Source: Archangium violaceum (GTDB taxonomy: Bacteria > Myxococcota > Myxococcia > Myxococcales > Myxococcaceae). Taken from it: a stretch of DNA of 64,000 nucleotides. Location: contig NZ_CP069338.1 in assembly GCF_016859125.1 (NCBI RefSeq), positions 3,126,501 to 3,190,500 on the forward strand. The letters are read 5' to 3'. The notes below the pieces were generated by a model. It had not been told where the DNA came from. It did no database searches and saw only the letters and a program-made list of their open reading frames with translations. Below, one piece after another: positions 1 through 8,227 of this stretch; within the stretch, counting starts at the first letter, position 1; each line of letters opens with the position of its first letter. A program made the translations under genes and the position numbers.

Positions 1-198
1 GGTGACGACCTGACACGTGTCCAGGAATCGGTGCTCCCGGGCAACACTCTGTCGGAAACCGGTCGCCACGGACCCCTCGGGGACGGCCTCCTCCGTTCAC
101 CACCGCGAGCCACCACTCCGGGCCCCCTTCCGCCGCCGGGGAGGCCGTCCCAGGTTGCGCCTTCGTGGACCACTCGAAGGCCGGGTGGAGGGTGGGGC

Positions 199-2403
199 AT
201 GGGCGGGCGGTGGAGTGGGCTCGGGTGGGCGGCCCTCGTCGTGGTGTCGGTGGCATGTGGAGGGACGGTGACTCCGGATCCGCTCGCGGATGGCGGGGCG
301 CTCTCCCGGTGCCAGCCCCAATCATGCGAGGCGCAGGGGTTGAACTGCGGGACGGCTCTCGACGGGTGCGGCGGCGTGCTGCGCTGCGGGACCTGTCCCG
401 AGGGCGAGGTGTGCGGCGGCGGTGGCGAGCCCAACGTCTGTGGCCCGACGCCGTGCACCCCGGGCACCTGTGAGTCCCTGGGCAGGAATTGCGGCACCGT
501 CTCCAACGGCTGCGGGGGGACACTCGACTGTGGCGTCTGCCAGGCGCCCGACACATGCGGGGGCGGTGGCCTCCCCAACGTCTGCGGCCGGGCGCCCTGC
601 ACCCCCACCACGTGCGAAGCGCTGGGCAAGAACTGCGGCACCGTCTCCGACGGCTGTGGGGGGACACTCGACTGCGGCGCCTGCCCCGAGGGCGAGACGT
701 GCGGGGGCGGCGGCGCTCCCAACATCTGCGGCCGGGCCCCCTGTACTCCCACCACGTGCGAAGCGCTGGGCAAGAACTGCGGCACCGTCTCCAATGGCTG
801 TGGGGAGACACTCGACTGCGGCGCCTGCCCCTGCGGGACGACGTGCGGCGGCGGCGGAGTCCCCAACGTCTGCGGCAGCCCGCCCTGCGTGCCCGCCACC
901 TGCGAGGGGCTGGGGAAGAACTGCGGCCTCGTGCCGGACGGGTGCGGAGGGACGCTCGACTGCGGCACCTGCCCCGAGGGCGAGACGTGCGGCGGCGGCG
1001 GCGCGCCCGACGTGTGCGGCCCGGCCTCGTGCATTCCCACCACGTGCGCGGCGCAGGGAAAGAATTGCGGCACCCTCTCCAACGGCTGCGGGGGGACGCT
1101 CGACTGCGGCCAGTGCTTCGGGGGCGAGTCCTGTGGAGGCGGCGGAGTCCCCAACGTCTGCGGCAGCGCGCGCTGCGCACCGGCCACCTGCGCGGAGCTG
1201 GGAAAGAATTGCGGCCTCGTGCCGGAAGCGGGCGGGGTGCTCGACTGTGGCGCCTGCCCCGAGGGCCAGACGTGCGGGGGCGGCGGCGTGCCCAACGTCT
1301 GCGCCGAGCCGGCCTGCCAGCGCGCCACGTGCGCCCTGCTGGGCAAGGACTGCGGCACGGTGGAGGACGGGTGCGGAGGGACGCTGGAGTGCGGCACCTG
1401 CGCGGAGGGGGAGCTGTGTGGTGGCGCGGGCGTGGCCAACGTGTGCTACCGCGCCTCGCCCGTGTGCGTGGACCAGGACCTGGGCAGCACGCTGCCGGTG
1501 CGGGTGAAGGGCAACACGACCTGGGCCAACGATGACCACCGCGCCTCGTGCGGCGGCGCGGGCCCGCCGGATCGCGGCTTCATGTGGACGGCGCCCAGGA
1601 GTGGCACCTTCACCTTCGACACGACGCGCTCGGCCATGGACACGCTGCTGAGCCTGCGGCGGGACGGCTGCGCAGGCGAGGAGCTCGCGTGCGCCACGGA
1701 TGGCATCAGCTACGGCGGAGGCGCGCGGGTGTCGGCGACGCTGGCGGCGGGCCAGCGGGTGCTGGTGGTGGTGGACGGAGCCACCGGGGGGAGCTTCGGC
1801 GCGGGGGACTTCGAGCTGCACATCCACGAGCAGGCGGCCACCGAGGCGGGGCGCTGCTTCGACGGCGCGGACAACGACGGGGACCGGTGGGTGGACTGCG
1901 CGGACACGGACTGCCAGGGCGAGCCCCTGTGCGACGGGCGCGGGTGCATGGACACGGACCTGGGCAGCGCGCTGCCGGTGACGTACCACGGGGACACGGC
2001 GCGAGCAGGAGACGACTTCCAGGGCACATGCGGAGCGCTGCTGATGCAGGACCGGGCGCACCTGTGGACGGCGCCCCTGAGCGGCACCTTCGTCTTCGAC
2101 ACGGTGGGCGGCGGCCAGGGCAACGCGCTGTACGTGCTGACGGGGTGCCGGGGCCGGGAGCTGGCGTGCTCGGCGAGCCGGACGGCGGGGAAGAAGGGCG
2201 CGCCGGTGGTGAAGCTGTCCCTGGAGAAGGGGCAGACGGTGCTGGTGGTGGTGGACGGCATGGACAGCGAGACCTCGGCCACGCCCATCCGCTACACGCT
2301 GCACATCAACGAGTACGTGCCCGGCGAGTCCGGCCACTGCTCCAACGGCGCCGACGACGACGCCGACGGCCGGGCGGACGAGAAGGATCCGGACTGCCAG
2401 TGA
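199..2403 (+). CDS. Cysteine-rich repeat lipoprotein with two PPC-like domains
   Basis: Probable surface lipoprotein of 734 residues. The reading frame is open from base 31, but the ATG at 199 has a purine-rich ribosome site just upstream and begins a lipoprotein signal ending in a VSVAC lipobox. About eight tandem repeats of roughly 45 residues follow, each with the pattern TCxxxGxNCG, GCGGxLdCGxC and CGGGGxPNVCG, six or more cysteines per repeat. The C-terminal half holds two copies of a beta-rich domain opening with DLGS-LPV and ending in a VLVVVDG strand, resembling bacterial pre-peptidase C-terminal (PPC-like) modules. Each is followed by a short acidic DxDxDG-like calcium-binding segment (GADNDGDRWVD, GADDDADGRADE). 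The cysteine repeat is common in myxobacterial surface proteins. Function is unknown; adhesion or matrix structure is an inference. Confidence 0.8.
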   Translation: MGGRWSGLGWAALVVVSVACGGTVTPDPLADGGALSRCQPQSCEAQGLNCGTALDGCGGVLRCGTCPEGEVCGGGGEPNVCGPTPCTPGTCESLGRNCGTVSNGCGGTLDCGVCQAPDTCGGGGLPNVCGRAPCTPTTCEALGKNCGTVSDGCGGTLDCGACPEGETCGGGGAPNICGRAPCTPTTCEALGKNCGTVSNGCGETLDCGACPCGTTCGGGGVPNVCGSPPCVPATCEGLGKNCGLVPDGCGGTLDCGTCPEGETCGGGGAPDVCGPASCIPTTCAAQGKNCGTLSNGCGGTLDCGQCFGGESCGGGGVPNVCGSARCAPATCAELGKNCGLVPEAGGVLDCGACPEGQTCGGGGVPNVCAEPACQRATCALLGKDCGTVEDGCGGTLECGTCAEGELCGGAGVANVCYRASPVCVDQDLGSTLPVRVKGNTTWANDDHRASCGGAGPPDRGFMWTAPRSGTFTFDTTRSAMDTLLSLRRDGCAGEELACATDGISYGGGARVSATLAAGQRVLVVVDGATGGSFGAGDFELHIHEQAATEAGRCFDGADNDGDRWVDCADTDCQGEPLCDGRGCMDTDLGSALPVTYHGDTARAGDDFQGTCGALLMQDRAHLWTAPLSGTFVFDTVGGGQGNALYVLTGCRGRELACSASRTAGKKGAPVVKLSLEKGQTVLVVVDGMDSETSATPIRYTLHINEYVPGESGHCSNGADDDADGRADEKDPDCQ

Positions 2404-2410
2404 CAGACCC

Positions 2411-3574
2411 TCAGCCGTGGTCGCGGTCGAGCTTGTCCAGGAGCGTCCGGGCCTCGGCGTCCTCCTGCTGGTGGGCTTGGACCTCGGCCACCTCGCGCCA
2501 GCGGATCCACCCCTGGCTGGCGGCATGGCGGGCCGCCGTCACGGTGTCGTCCACGGCCAACATCTGACTGCCGGCGGCGCGGATCTCCGCGGCGATGAAG
2601 GCCAGCTCGCGCTCGCGGCCCGGGCGGTGCCACACGTTGCGGATGTAGACGCAGCGGATGCGGCCGGGGAACTCCCGGACGATGGTGCGGTAGTGCTCGG
2701 CGTCCTCCTGCCCGCTGTCACCAATGAGGATGAAGGGCAGGGACTCCAGGGTGCTCAGCAGCCCGCGGATCTTCTCCAGCTTGTGCCCGTGCCCACCACC
2801 GGGAGCGAAGCCGGTGCGGCTCAACCCCCAGTCGCGCAGGAGCAGCGGGCCGGCGGGAATCCGGTGCAGCCCGAGGAACTCATCGAGGTGCTCGTACAGG
2901 TTCCACGGGCTGGAGGAGACGTAGAAGATGGGATTGCCCGCCGAGCCGGTGCTGCCCTGGTGGAGGGCGTCGTAGAAGGCGTCCACGCCCTCGAAGGGCA
3001 GACGCGTGCGGTGCTCGGTGAGGAAGAGCGCCCAGGCGCGCTTGAGGAAGTTGGTGACGTTGGTGACGATGACGGTGTCGTCGATGTCGCTGATGACGCC
3101 GAACTCGGCCTCGGGGCCGGCCACCAGCACGGGGGAGCGCACCCGGGCCACGCCCTTGGGAGCGGGCGACAGCAGCTCCAGCTCCACGTCGTGCCAGCCG
3201 GCCTTCACCCCGGCGGGAGGCTCCACCCACAGCTCGAGGAAGCCCTCCTCGTCGGTGGTGCCCTCCCAGCGCCGATCCCCCCAGCACACCTTCACCCGGG
3301 CGTGGGGAATCTCCACCGTCATGTAGCGCTTCCACGAGGCGACGGCGCTGCCCAGCAGCGTGTGCCGCTTCCAGGGCGGACGCACGTGACGGTTCTCCAG
3401 CACGCGCGCCTTGATGACGGACCGGCGGGGAGTCCCGTAGCCCCGGTAGGGGAGGATGCGCGGGGGACGGCCCAGCCCCACCTTGCGCCGCAGGCGCCAG
3501 CTCCACGATTCGACATGGTGCTCGACGTGGAAGGCGAGCCGGACGAGGGGATTGGGCGACTTCTGGGGGGCCAT
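2411..3574 (-). CDS. App1-type phosphatidate phosphatase (DUF2183)
   Basis: 387-residue protein of the App1 / DUF2183 family, HAD-like phosphatases that in yeast dephosphorylate phosphatidate. The catalytic DxDxT motif appears as ISDIDDTVIV near residue 163, preceded by a beta-sandwich-like N-terminal half. Later HAD motifs follow: YVSSSPWNLYEHL, and FILIGDSGQEDAEHY carrying the C-terminal acidic residues. The gene ends 8 bases from the end of the convergent upstream lipoprotein gene and lies 12 bases downstream of the DUF218 gene on the same strand, so the two are probably co-transcribed. No signal peptide or membrane segment is seen, so a cytoplasmic location is likely. The family assignment is firm; the natural substrate here is inferred. 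Confidence 0.88.
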   Translation of the reverse strand: MAPQKSPNPLVRLAFHVEHHVESWSWRLRRKVGLGRPPRILPYRGYGTPRRSVIKARVLENRHVRPPWKRHTLLGSAVASWKRYMTVEIPHARVKVCWGDRRWEGTTDEEGFLELWVEPPAGVKAGWHDVELELLSPAPKGVARVRSPVLVAGPEAEFGVISDIDDTVIVTNVTNFLKRAWALFLTEHRTRLPFEGVDAFYDALHQGSTGSAGNPIFYVSSSPWNLYEHLDEFLGLHRIPAGPLLLRDWGLSRTGFAPGGGHGHKLEKIRGLLSTLESLPFILIGDSGQEDAEHYRTIVREFPGRIRCVYIRNVWHRPGRERELAFIAAEIRAAGSQMLAVDDTVTAARHAASQGWIRWREVAEVQAHQQEDAEARTLLDKLDRDHG

Positions 3575-3586
3575 GGCCGAGGCAGT

Positions 3587-4219
3587 CTAACGGCCCGGCT
3601 CGCGAGCGAACAACACGCGAGGGTGAAGCAGCAGCGCGGCGGCCTCGCGCACCGTCCAATAGCAACGGTCCACGAAGCGCATGTTGCGCTCGGTGAGGAA
3701 GGCGGGGCTGGTGGCCACCTCGAAGCCGTGGAGCCGGAAGTACTGGCGGGCGCGCAGGAGGTGGTACGGGTCGGAGACCACCACCACGCGCCGGACGCCG
3801 AGCGAGCGCAGCACCACCGAGGAGAAGCGCGCGTTCTGCTCGGTGGAGTGGCTCTGCTCCTCCAGGAGACAGGCCTCCTCGGGGACACCGAGCCGTACCG
3901 CGAGGTCACGCATGACGCGGGCCTCGGAGGGAGGGTTGATGCCCACGCCACCGGAGAAGAGGAGCCGGGGCGCCAGGCCCCGGTGGTAGAGCTCCACCGC
4001 CTTCTCGATGCGGGCGCGTAGCGCGGGAGAGGGCTGGCCCCCCGGTAGCACGCGCGCCCCGAGCACCACGACGATGTCCGAGGGGACGGCCCGCTCGCGC
4101 TGGCCGAAACGGTCCACCACGAAGGCCATGCCGTAGAGCCCGAAGGTGGCGACCCCCAGGCCGACGAAGAGCCAGCGCCGGAGGGGACCGGGCCCCTTCT
4201 TGAGAGCGAGCGGAGGCAT
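3587..4219 (-). CDS. DUF218 (YdcF/SanA-like) membrane protein
   Basis: 210 residues with one N-terminal membrane segment (about residues 15-36) followed by a DUF218 domain. The landmarks are DIVVVLGARVLPGG, LLFSGG, SHSTEQNARFSS and VVVVSDPYHLLRARQYF, which match the YdcF/SanA/ElyC fold. Members act in envelope maintenance or S-adenosylmethionine binding, but a precise role is not fixed for most. The length is typical of SanA-like members. It lies in a same-strand run with the glycolipid-binding-like gene upstream and the App1 gene downstream, with only 12-14 bases between neighbours, which suggests an envelope- or lipid-related operon. Confidence 0.85.
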   Translation of the reverse strand: MPPLALKKGPGPLRRWLFVGLGVATFGLYGMAFVVDRFGQRERAVPSDIVVVLGARVLPGGQPSPALRARIEKAVELYHRGLAPRLLFSGGVGINPPSEARVMRDLAVRLGVPEEACLLEEQSHSTEQNARFSSVVLRSLGVRRVVVVSDPYHLLRARQYFRLHGFEVATSPAFLTERNMRFVDRCYWTVREAAALLLHPRVLFAREPGR

Positions 4220-4233
4220 GGAGTGGCCCGGAG

Positions 4234-4794
4234 TCAGCGCGAGGGGAGGCGGCGGAAGAGCCCCGGGTAGTCGAGCACGAGGCCCTGGGAGTCGACGGGC
4301 AGCTCGGCGCGGAAGCCGGACTCGAGACTCTCGAAGAGGTAGCGCTCGGGGCCGAGACAGGTGTAGCGCTGGCGGCAGCGACGGACGGAGAGCTCGGGGA
4401 CGGAGAAGTAGACGACGATGATGTCGTCGGACGAGTCGGGAGAGAGCCCCAGGCGGCGGATGGGGAGGGTGTTGGTGAAGGGGCTGGCGGAGATGTCCAC
4501 GTCGATGCAGCCGTCGAGCTCGGGCAGGGAGCGGCCCTTCTCATCGGTCCAGCGGCCGGCACCATCGGAGCGAAGGGCGAGCCGGGCGTCACCGCCGAGC
4601 AGGGCCAGCTCCACCTCACGGACGCGGCAGGCGGAGTCGGTGCGAAGGAAGTAGCGAAGGGAGAAGGGACGACCCTCGTCGGTCATGCCCTCGACGGAGC
4701 TGTGGGCGGTGAGGGCGCTGGAGACCTCGCGCAGCACCAGATGCTCGTGACCGGGACCGGACCAGGGGGCCCAGGCGACATGTTGCTCGTTCAT
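4234..4794 (-). CDS. Putative glycolipid-binding protein (DUF1089-like)
   Basis: 186 residues from the ATG at 4794; a start five codons further upstream is also possible. The sequence fits the putative glycolipid-binding family PF06475: short beta strands such as HLVL, FSLRYFLRTD, DGCIDVDISASPFTNTLPIRR, and a C-terminal VDSQGLVLDYPGLFRRL. The aspartate-rich segment 'GCIDVDIS-SPFTNTLPIRRL' is the most diagnostic part. No signal peptide. It heads the DUF218/App1 gene run. Its first bases and 5' flank, including the start codon, are repeated 5.6 kb away at 10381-10438, so this end of the gene has been used as a recombination edge of the neighbouring toxin island. Confidence 0.75.
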   Translation of the reverse strand: MNEQHVAWAPWSGPGHEHLVLREVSSALTAHSSVEGMTDEGRPFSLRYFLRTDSACRVREVELALLGGDARLALRSDGAGRWTDEKGRSLPELDGCIDVDISASPFTNTLPIRRLGLSPDSSDDIIVVYFSVPELSVRRCRQRYTCLGPERYLFESLESGFRAELPVDSQGLVLDYPGLFRRLPSR

Positions 4795-4846
4795 GCTCGG
4801 GCGCAGCATACGGGAGCCCCGGCCCGGAACCAGGACAACCTGCGCG
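4789..4846. repeat. Direct repeat copy 1 (5' edge of glycolipid-binding gene)
   Basis: About 58 bases covering the start codon and upstream flank of the gene at 4234-4794. They recur at 10381-10438 in the same orientation with two single-base indels. The two copies bracket the toxin/immunity region 4.85-10.38 kb. Confidence 0.85.
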
Positions 4847-4916
4847 CCGCACTCCACGAAGCGACGACACCGCCCATCCTCTTGTAAAATCAACATCCAG
4901 CCAGAGGAAGGTCGAC

Positions 4917-5534
4917 GTGCGAACACGCTACGCAACGCTGCTGTGCCTTGCCCTTTGGGGATGCGGCACGACGGGCTCGGCCATTCATCCACCCAAGGCG
5001 AGGAAATGGGAGGGACCCTGGCTGGAATCGCAAAACGGCCGCATTCGAAAGACCCTCTACTATGGCCCCTGGCAGTGCCGCCAAGAATGGCTTGACGAAT
5101 GCACCTCCAAATGCAGAGCAAAGAAACTCATGTCCATGGGTTGCATTTGGGTGGCCGACATAAAGACTGAAGTCCAGATGCCCGTTGGAATTACCCCCGT
5201 ATTAATGGGTGGCCGGTTGGCCGTAACGCACTGCTGCTGCAACTACCCCAAAGCAAAAGATCTAGAGGGACGCCGCGGCCAGTGGAAGGCGGGACGAGAA
5301 AAGTACCGTCGCGCATGGAGCGAGGAATACGGCGGTTGGCCCCAGAACACAGAGGGGACGAACTGGCCCGGTCACCATGTACATGATCTCGCACATGGTG
5401 GAGAGCCCACTTCAGGGGAAATCCTTCCTGTGCCTCCGGATACACATAGTGAACTCAATACGGAGTATCCGCGTTGCTACGATGGAACGGGCAGGTGGAA
5501 CGTCGCAGGCCCATACTGGCCATACTCGGAGTAG
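4917..5534 (+). CDS. Secreted lipoprotein toxin, small HNH-like (candidate)
   Basis: 205 residues from a GTG with a strong AGAGGAAGG ribosome site. The N-terminus is a lipoprotein signal ending in LALWGC. The middle is cysteine-rich (CRQEWLDECTSKCRAKK, THCCCNYP). The C-terminus carries a compact histidine motif, NWPGHHVHDLAHGG, followed by VPPDTHSELNTEYPRCY, which looks like a degenerate HNH/treble-clef nuclease centre of polymorphic toxins. That reading is inference; no exact family is recognised. The SUKH-type immunity gene starts 4 bases after the stop, the classic order for a toxin-immunity pair. Lower GC than its neighbours also suggests horizontal gain. Confidence 0.65.
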   Translation: MRTRYATLLCLALWGCGTTGSAIHPPKARKWEGPWLESQNGRIRKTLYYGPWQCRQEWLDECTSKCRAKKLMSMGCIWVADIKTEVQMPVGITPVLMGGRLAVTHCCCNYPKAKDLEGRRGQWKAGREKYRRAWSEEYGGWPQNTEGTNWPGHHVHDLAHGGEPTSGEILPVPPDTHSELNTEYPRCYDGTGRWNVAGPYWPYSE

Positions 5535-5538
5535 ACCC

Positions 5539-6030
5539 ATGAACATGGACGTACTGCTCGAAGAGGTTTCGCGGCAACACTTCCCGAACCCACCTGCCAC
5601 ACTGCATCAAATCGAGGATTTCGAGCGTCGAGCAGGCTGGCGCCTGGATCCGGATCTGCGTGCATTCTATTCGCATTGCGACGGTGCGCGCCTTTTCAAA
5701 CGAGATGACGAAATCTATCAAATCCTTCCCCTCTCGAAGATCATTCGAGCCAGGGTGGCCATTCTTGGGCGGGACTTGGACGAATATGGACCCTCATCCT
5801 GGTACGCCATCTGCGACACGGGGGACACGGATTACGTCGCGGTTGATACGAGCAAGACCGCGAACGGGCGATATCCGCTGCTCGATTGCTTCCACGAGAC
5901 ATTCACGGAACCAGGCAGTAACAAGCTCATTGCCCTCTCATTTTCCGACTTCCTCGAGCAAGCCCTACGTAGCGATGGTCACCTGTACTGGTTGAAGGAA
6001 GGCTGGACACCACTGGCACCGCGCGTTTGA
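5539..6030 (+). CDS. SMI1/KNR4 (SUKH) family immunity protein
   Basis: 163 residues; the start at ATG 5539 is chosen because a GGAG ribosome site precedes it and the toxin stops 4 bases upstream. The pattern fits the SUKH superfamily: an N-terminal helix IEDFERRAGWRLDPDLRAFYSHCDGARLF, then the strand segment EIYQILPLSKI, WYAICDTGDTDYVAVD, and a C-terminal helix SFSDFLEQALRSDG. SUKH proteins neutralise nuclease toxins of the polymorphic toxin systems by binding them. The pairing with the lipoprotein upstream is inferred from order and spacing. Cytoplasmic, no signal. Confidence 0.82.
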   Translation: MNMDVLLEEVSRQHFPNPPATLHQIEDFERRAGWRLDPDLRAFYSHCDGARLFKRDDEIYQILPLSKIIRARVAILGRDLDEYGPSSWYAICDTGDTDYVAVDTSKTANGRYPLLDCFHETFTEPGSNKLIALSFSDFLEQALRSDGHLYWLKEGWTPLAPRV

Positions 6031-6133
6031 CGGAAACATCCGTAGCGCGGCAACACCGCACACGAGAGCAGGAGAGCAGGAGTCACGGGTGCCTGGCTCT
6101 TCGATGGAATGGTATTCTACAGGCACGTTCAAC

Positions 6134-6706
6134 TCAGGGCACGCTCGCTGGCTGGCTTGTGAAAAGTGCATGAAAAAGAGTGGTGTTCGGCGGTTTCTGC
6201 GGCTCCACGAAGAGCGATACAGGAGTTTCGGCGATCTCTCGCGGAAGCACCCTGGCTCCGAAGGTGACCTCGATCCTCCTGGCGAGGACGTCCGCGGGGA
6301 CGCGCATCTCGACCGGAAGCGGCTCGAAGAACACCTCATTCCTGATTCGTTTCCCACCGCTGTATTCGTACTGCACACCATAGACTGAATGGACGGGAGC
6401 CAGGATGCTGACGCAACCGACGACCACCCAGCGAAACGGGGAGGATTCGCTGGGTGTTTCGGGATAGGCGGCACAACGAAAGCACGCATCAACTGGAGCG
6501 GTGACGTTGCCAACGGTGAACCCGGGCAGCTCTCCGTTGAGTTCGCGGACGAACGCACCCCATTGGCCCATCTTCCCGAGTTCCTGCCTCCACAACGCCT
6601 GGAACCTCGCGACCTCCAGGCTCCTCTCCGGACGGAGATAGGACTCCATGTCCGAGGGCCAGTAGTTCCGCGCGATGGAGAGCAACTGCTCGGCCGAGAG
6701 GGTCAT
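6134..6706 (-). CDS. Immunity-like protein, paralogue of the gene at 10450-11022
   Basis: 190 residues with no domain I can name. It is nearly the same as the 190-residue protein at 10450-11022 and distantly similar to the C-terminal half of the 382-residue neighbour upstream (shared patterns: ADACFRC or ADACSRC, GCVSILAP or GAVCILAP, YVYGV). The 9-base gap to that neighbour suggests one transcript. The repeated occurrence right after truncated toxin tips is what one expects of immunity genes, but the function is inferred from context only. The CxxC-like pair in the centre is conserved across the three copies. Confidence 0.65.
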   Translation of the reverse strand: MTLSAEQLLSIARNYWPSDMESYLRPERSLEVARFQALWRQELGKMGQWGAFVRELNGELPGFTVGNVTAPVDACFRCAAYPETPSESSPFRWVVVGCVSILAPVHSVYGVQYEYSGGKRIRNEVFFEPLPVEMRVPADVLARRIEVTFGARVLPREIAETPVSLFVEPQKPPNTTLFHALFTSQPASVP

Positions 6707-6715
6707 GGGCTCAGC

Positions 6716-7864
6716 TCAGGGTAGGTTCTCCAACGTGCCCCGAGCCGCGAAGAGAGCGCCGAGGAGCGTGGGTGGCTCGTCCAGGGATCCGACTCGGAGC
6801 TCTGGCAGGGGGACATCGGCCAATTCCAAGGGGAAGGGGCGGTAACCGAACACCTGCTCGATGTAGCGGGCCAGCGTGTCCGCGAAGGGCTTCACGTCAC
6901 CGGTCGGCACGAAGGTGAGCAGCGGACGGGTGGAAGTCTTGTCGGGCCGCACCGTGACCGTCGTCGCGTAGACGAGGTACAGCGGCGCGAGGATGCACAC
7001 GGCCCCTACTACCCGGGTGACGACCCGCCCCCCGTCCGGTAGGGACTCACGCAGGTAGACGCAACAACGGGAACAGGCATCCGCCGAGGGATACGTCACA
7101 TCCCGCACGTCGTGCCCGGAAAACGCGGCACGCACGCGCCCCAGGAAATCCTTCCACTCCGACCAATCGTCCCAGGTCTTCTGCCGGCTCGCACTCCACC
7201 GCTGGTATTCGGGTGTGAGTTGATGGGCCGGCACGGGCGCCTCATCGTCATCCTCCCAGACGGGGTAGCCCGCCGGGTAGTAGTGCCGGGCGACGCGGAT
7301 GAGCTCCGCGGCCCTCGGATCGTTCATCGCATGAGGGCTCGGGTGGAGTCTGGACGTTTCCTGGCGCCCCTCCTCCTCCGACGGAAAACGCAATTCGAAG
7401 CTCCACGCCACCGCCTCGGCTCCGTGCGGCGTCAGCTCCACGGAGACCTGCATCGTACGCGCCTCGCGGTGCAGGGTGACGTTGAAGACATGGATGGCAT
7501 CGAGGTACTTGCCGAAGGTTCCCGGGACTTCTTCACGCACCACACGACGGATGATCTCGGCGTGCTGCTGTTCGTCCTCTACCTCGAGGAGCAAGTGGAG
7601 GGAGGTGCCCAGGTCCGGAGCCACGGGCTCGCTGCCGCGCCGCTTCTGGAGGAAGGACGGGAAATGCAGCTCGAACGCCTCCAGCCCACGCGCGAGCGGT
7701 ACCTTCTTGAACCCACCCACCTTCGGGAAGTCGTGAATGGGCCGCTTCTTGCCGTCAGGGCCGACGGTGTCGATGGGGAACGGCTGCGTGAGGCCTTTGT
7801 AGGTCTGGCTCATCTGCTTCATTCGGGAACAGACCGGGGCGGGCTGCCCCTGCTCTTTCGTCAT
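6716..7864 (-). CDS. Two-domain immunity-like protein
   Basis: 382 residues. The start codon overlaps the stop of a preceding toxin-tip fragment as ATGA, so it was translated with that toxin. Residues about 16-185 form one domain (IHDFPKVGGFKKVPLARG, then beta strands). From an internal MNDPRAAELIRVARHYYP to the end it matches the paralogous family at 6134-6706 and 10450-11022. It is therefore either a natural fusion of two immunity domains or two genes joined by loss of a stop. No signal peptide. I do not recognise the N-terminal domain. Confidence 0.65.
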   Translation of the reverse strand: MTKEQGQPAPVCSRMKQMSQTYKGLTQPFPIDTVGPDGKKRPIHDFPKVGGFKKVPLARGLEAFELHFPSFLQKRRGSEPVAPDLGTSLHLLLEVEDEQQHAEIIRRVVREEVPGTFGKYLDAIHVFNVTLHREARTMQVSVELTPHGAEAVAWSFELRFPSEEEGRQETSRLHPSPHAMNDPRAAELIRVARHYYPAGYPVWEDDDEAPVPAHQLTPEYQRWSASRQKTWDDWSEWKDFLGRVRAAFSGHDVRDVTYPSADACSRCCVYLRESLPDGGRVVTRVVGAVCILAPLYLVYATTVTVRPDKTSTRPLLTFVPTGDVKPFADTLARYIEQVFGYRPFPLELADVPLPELRVGSLDEPPTLLGALFAARGTLENLP

Positions 7865-8127
7865 TCGCAGTGATAGGGCTCTTTGTAATGAACTGTCTTG
7901 ACGCCCTTGGTTCCGCAGCCACTCACCTTGGCACCGTAGATCTTCTGGGTCTTCGGTACGTCGAGTGGGCAGGGTCGAGGAACCGAGGCCGTGCGCACGG
8001 GGAGGACTTGGGGTTCAAGGGTGTGCGGAGCCGCGCGATGGCCATGGGACGCAAGTCCCCGCGAGAGTTCGAGGCATGAATGAGACAGGGGCACGACCTG
8101 GGGTGCCAGAAAGCCGCGGCTGTGCAT
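7861..8127 (-). pseudogene. Toxin C-terminal tip fragment
   Basis: Only the last 35 or so codons look genuine (PKTQKIYGAKVSGCGTKGV, ending HYKEPYHCE). Their stop overlaps the start of the next gene as ATGA, the usual toxin-to-immunity join. Upstream the frame runs into sequence of different character next to the ISL3 transposase, with no signal peptide or start of its own. I read it as the surviving end of a lipoprotein toxin whose body was removed by the IS insertion or related deletion. Confidence 0.5.
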
Positions 8128-8227
8128 GACAGGGCGCCTGGCTCCGCTGCCCTGCTGGCCGGGTTGCAGTCGAATCTGTCGGCGCTCCGGAGCTCGGTCC
8201 CCAGCTGCCTGCTTCTACTGCGAGGGG

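Noticed and set aside
322-2526. Long open frame (734 codons) antisense to the cysteine-rich lipoprotein
   Set aside because: High-GC codon bias opens the opposite strand; the translation is Ala/Arg-rich, repeats mirror the real gene and no motif is present.
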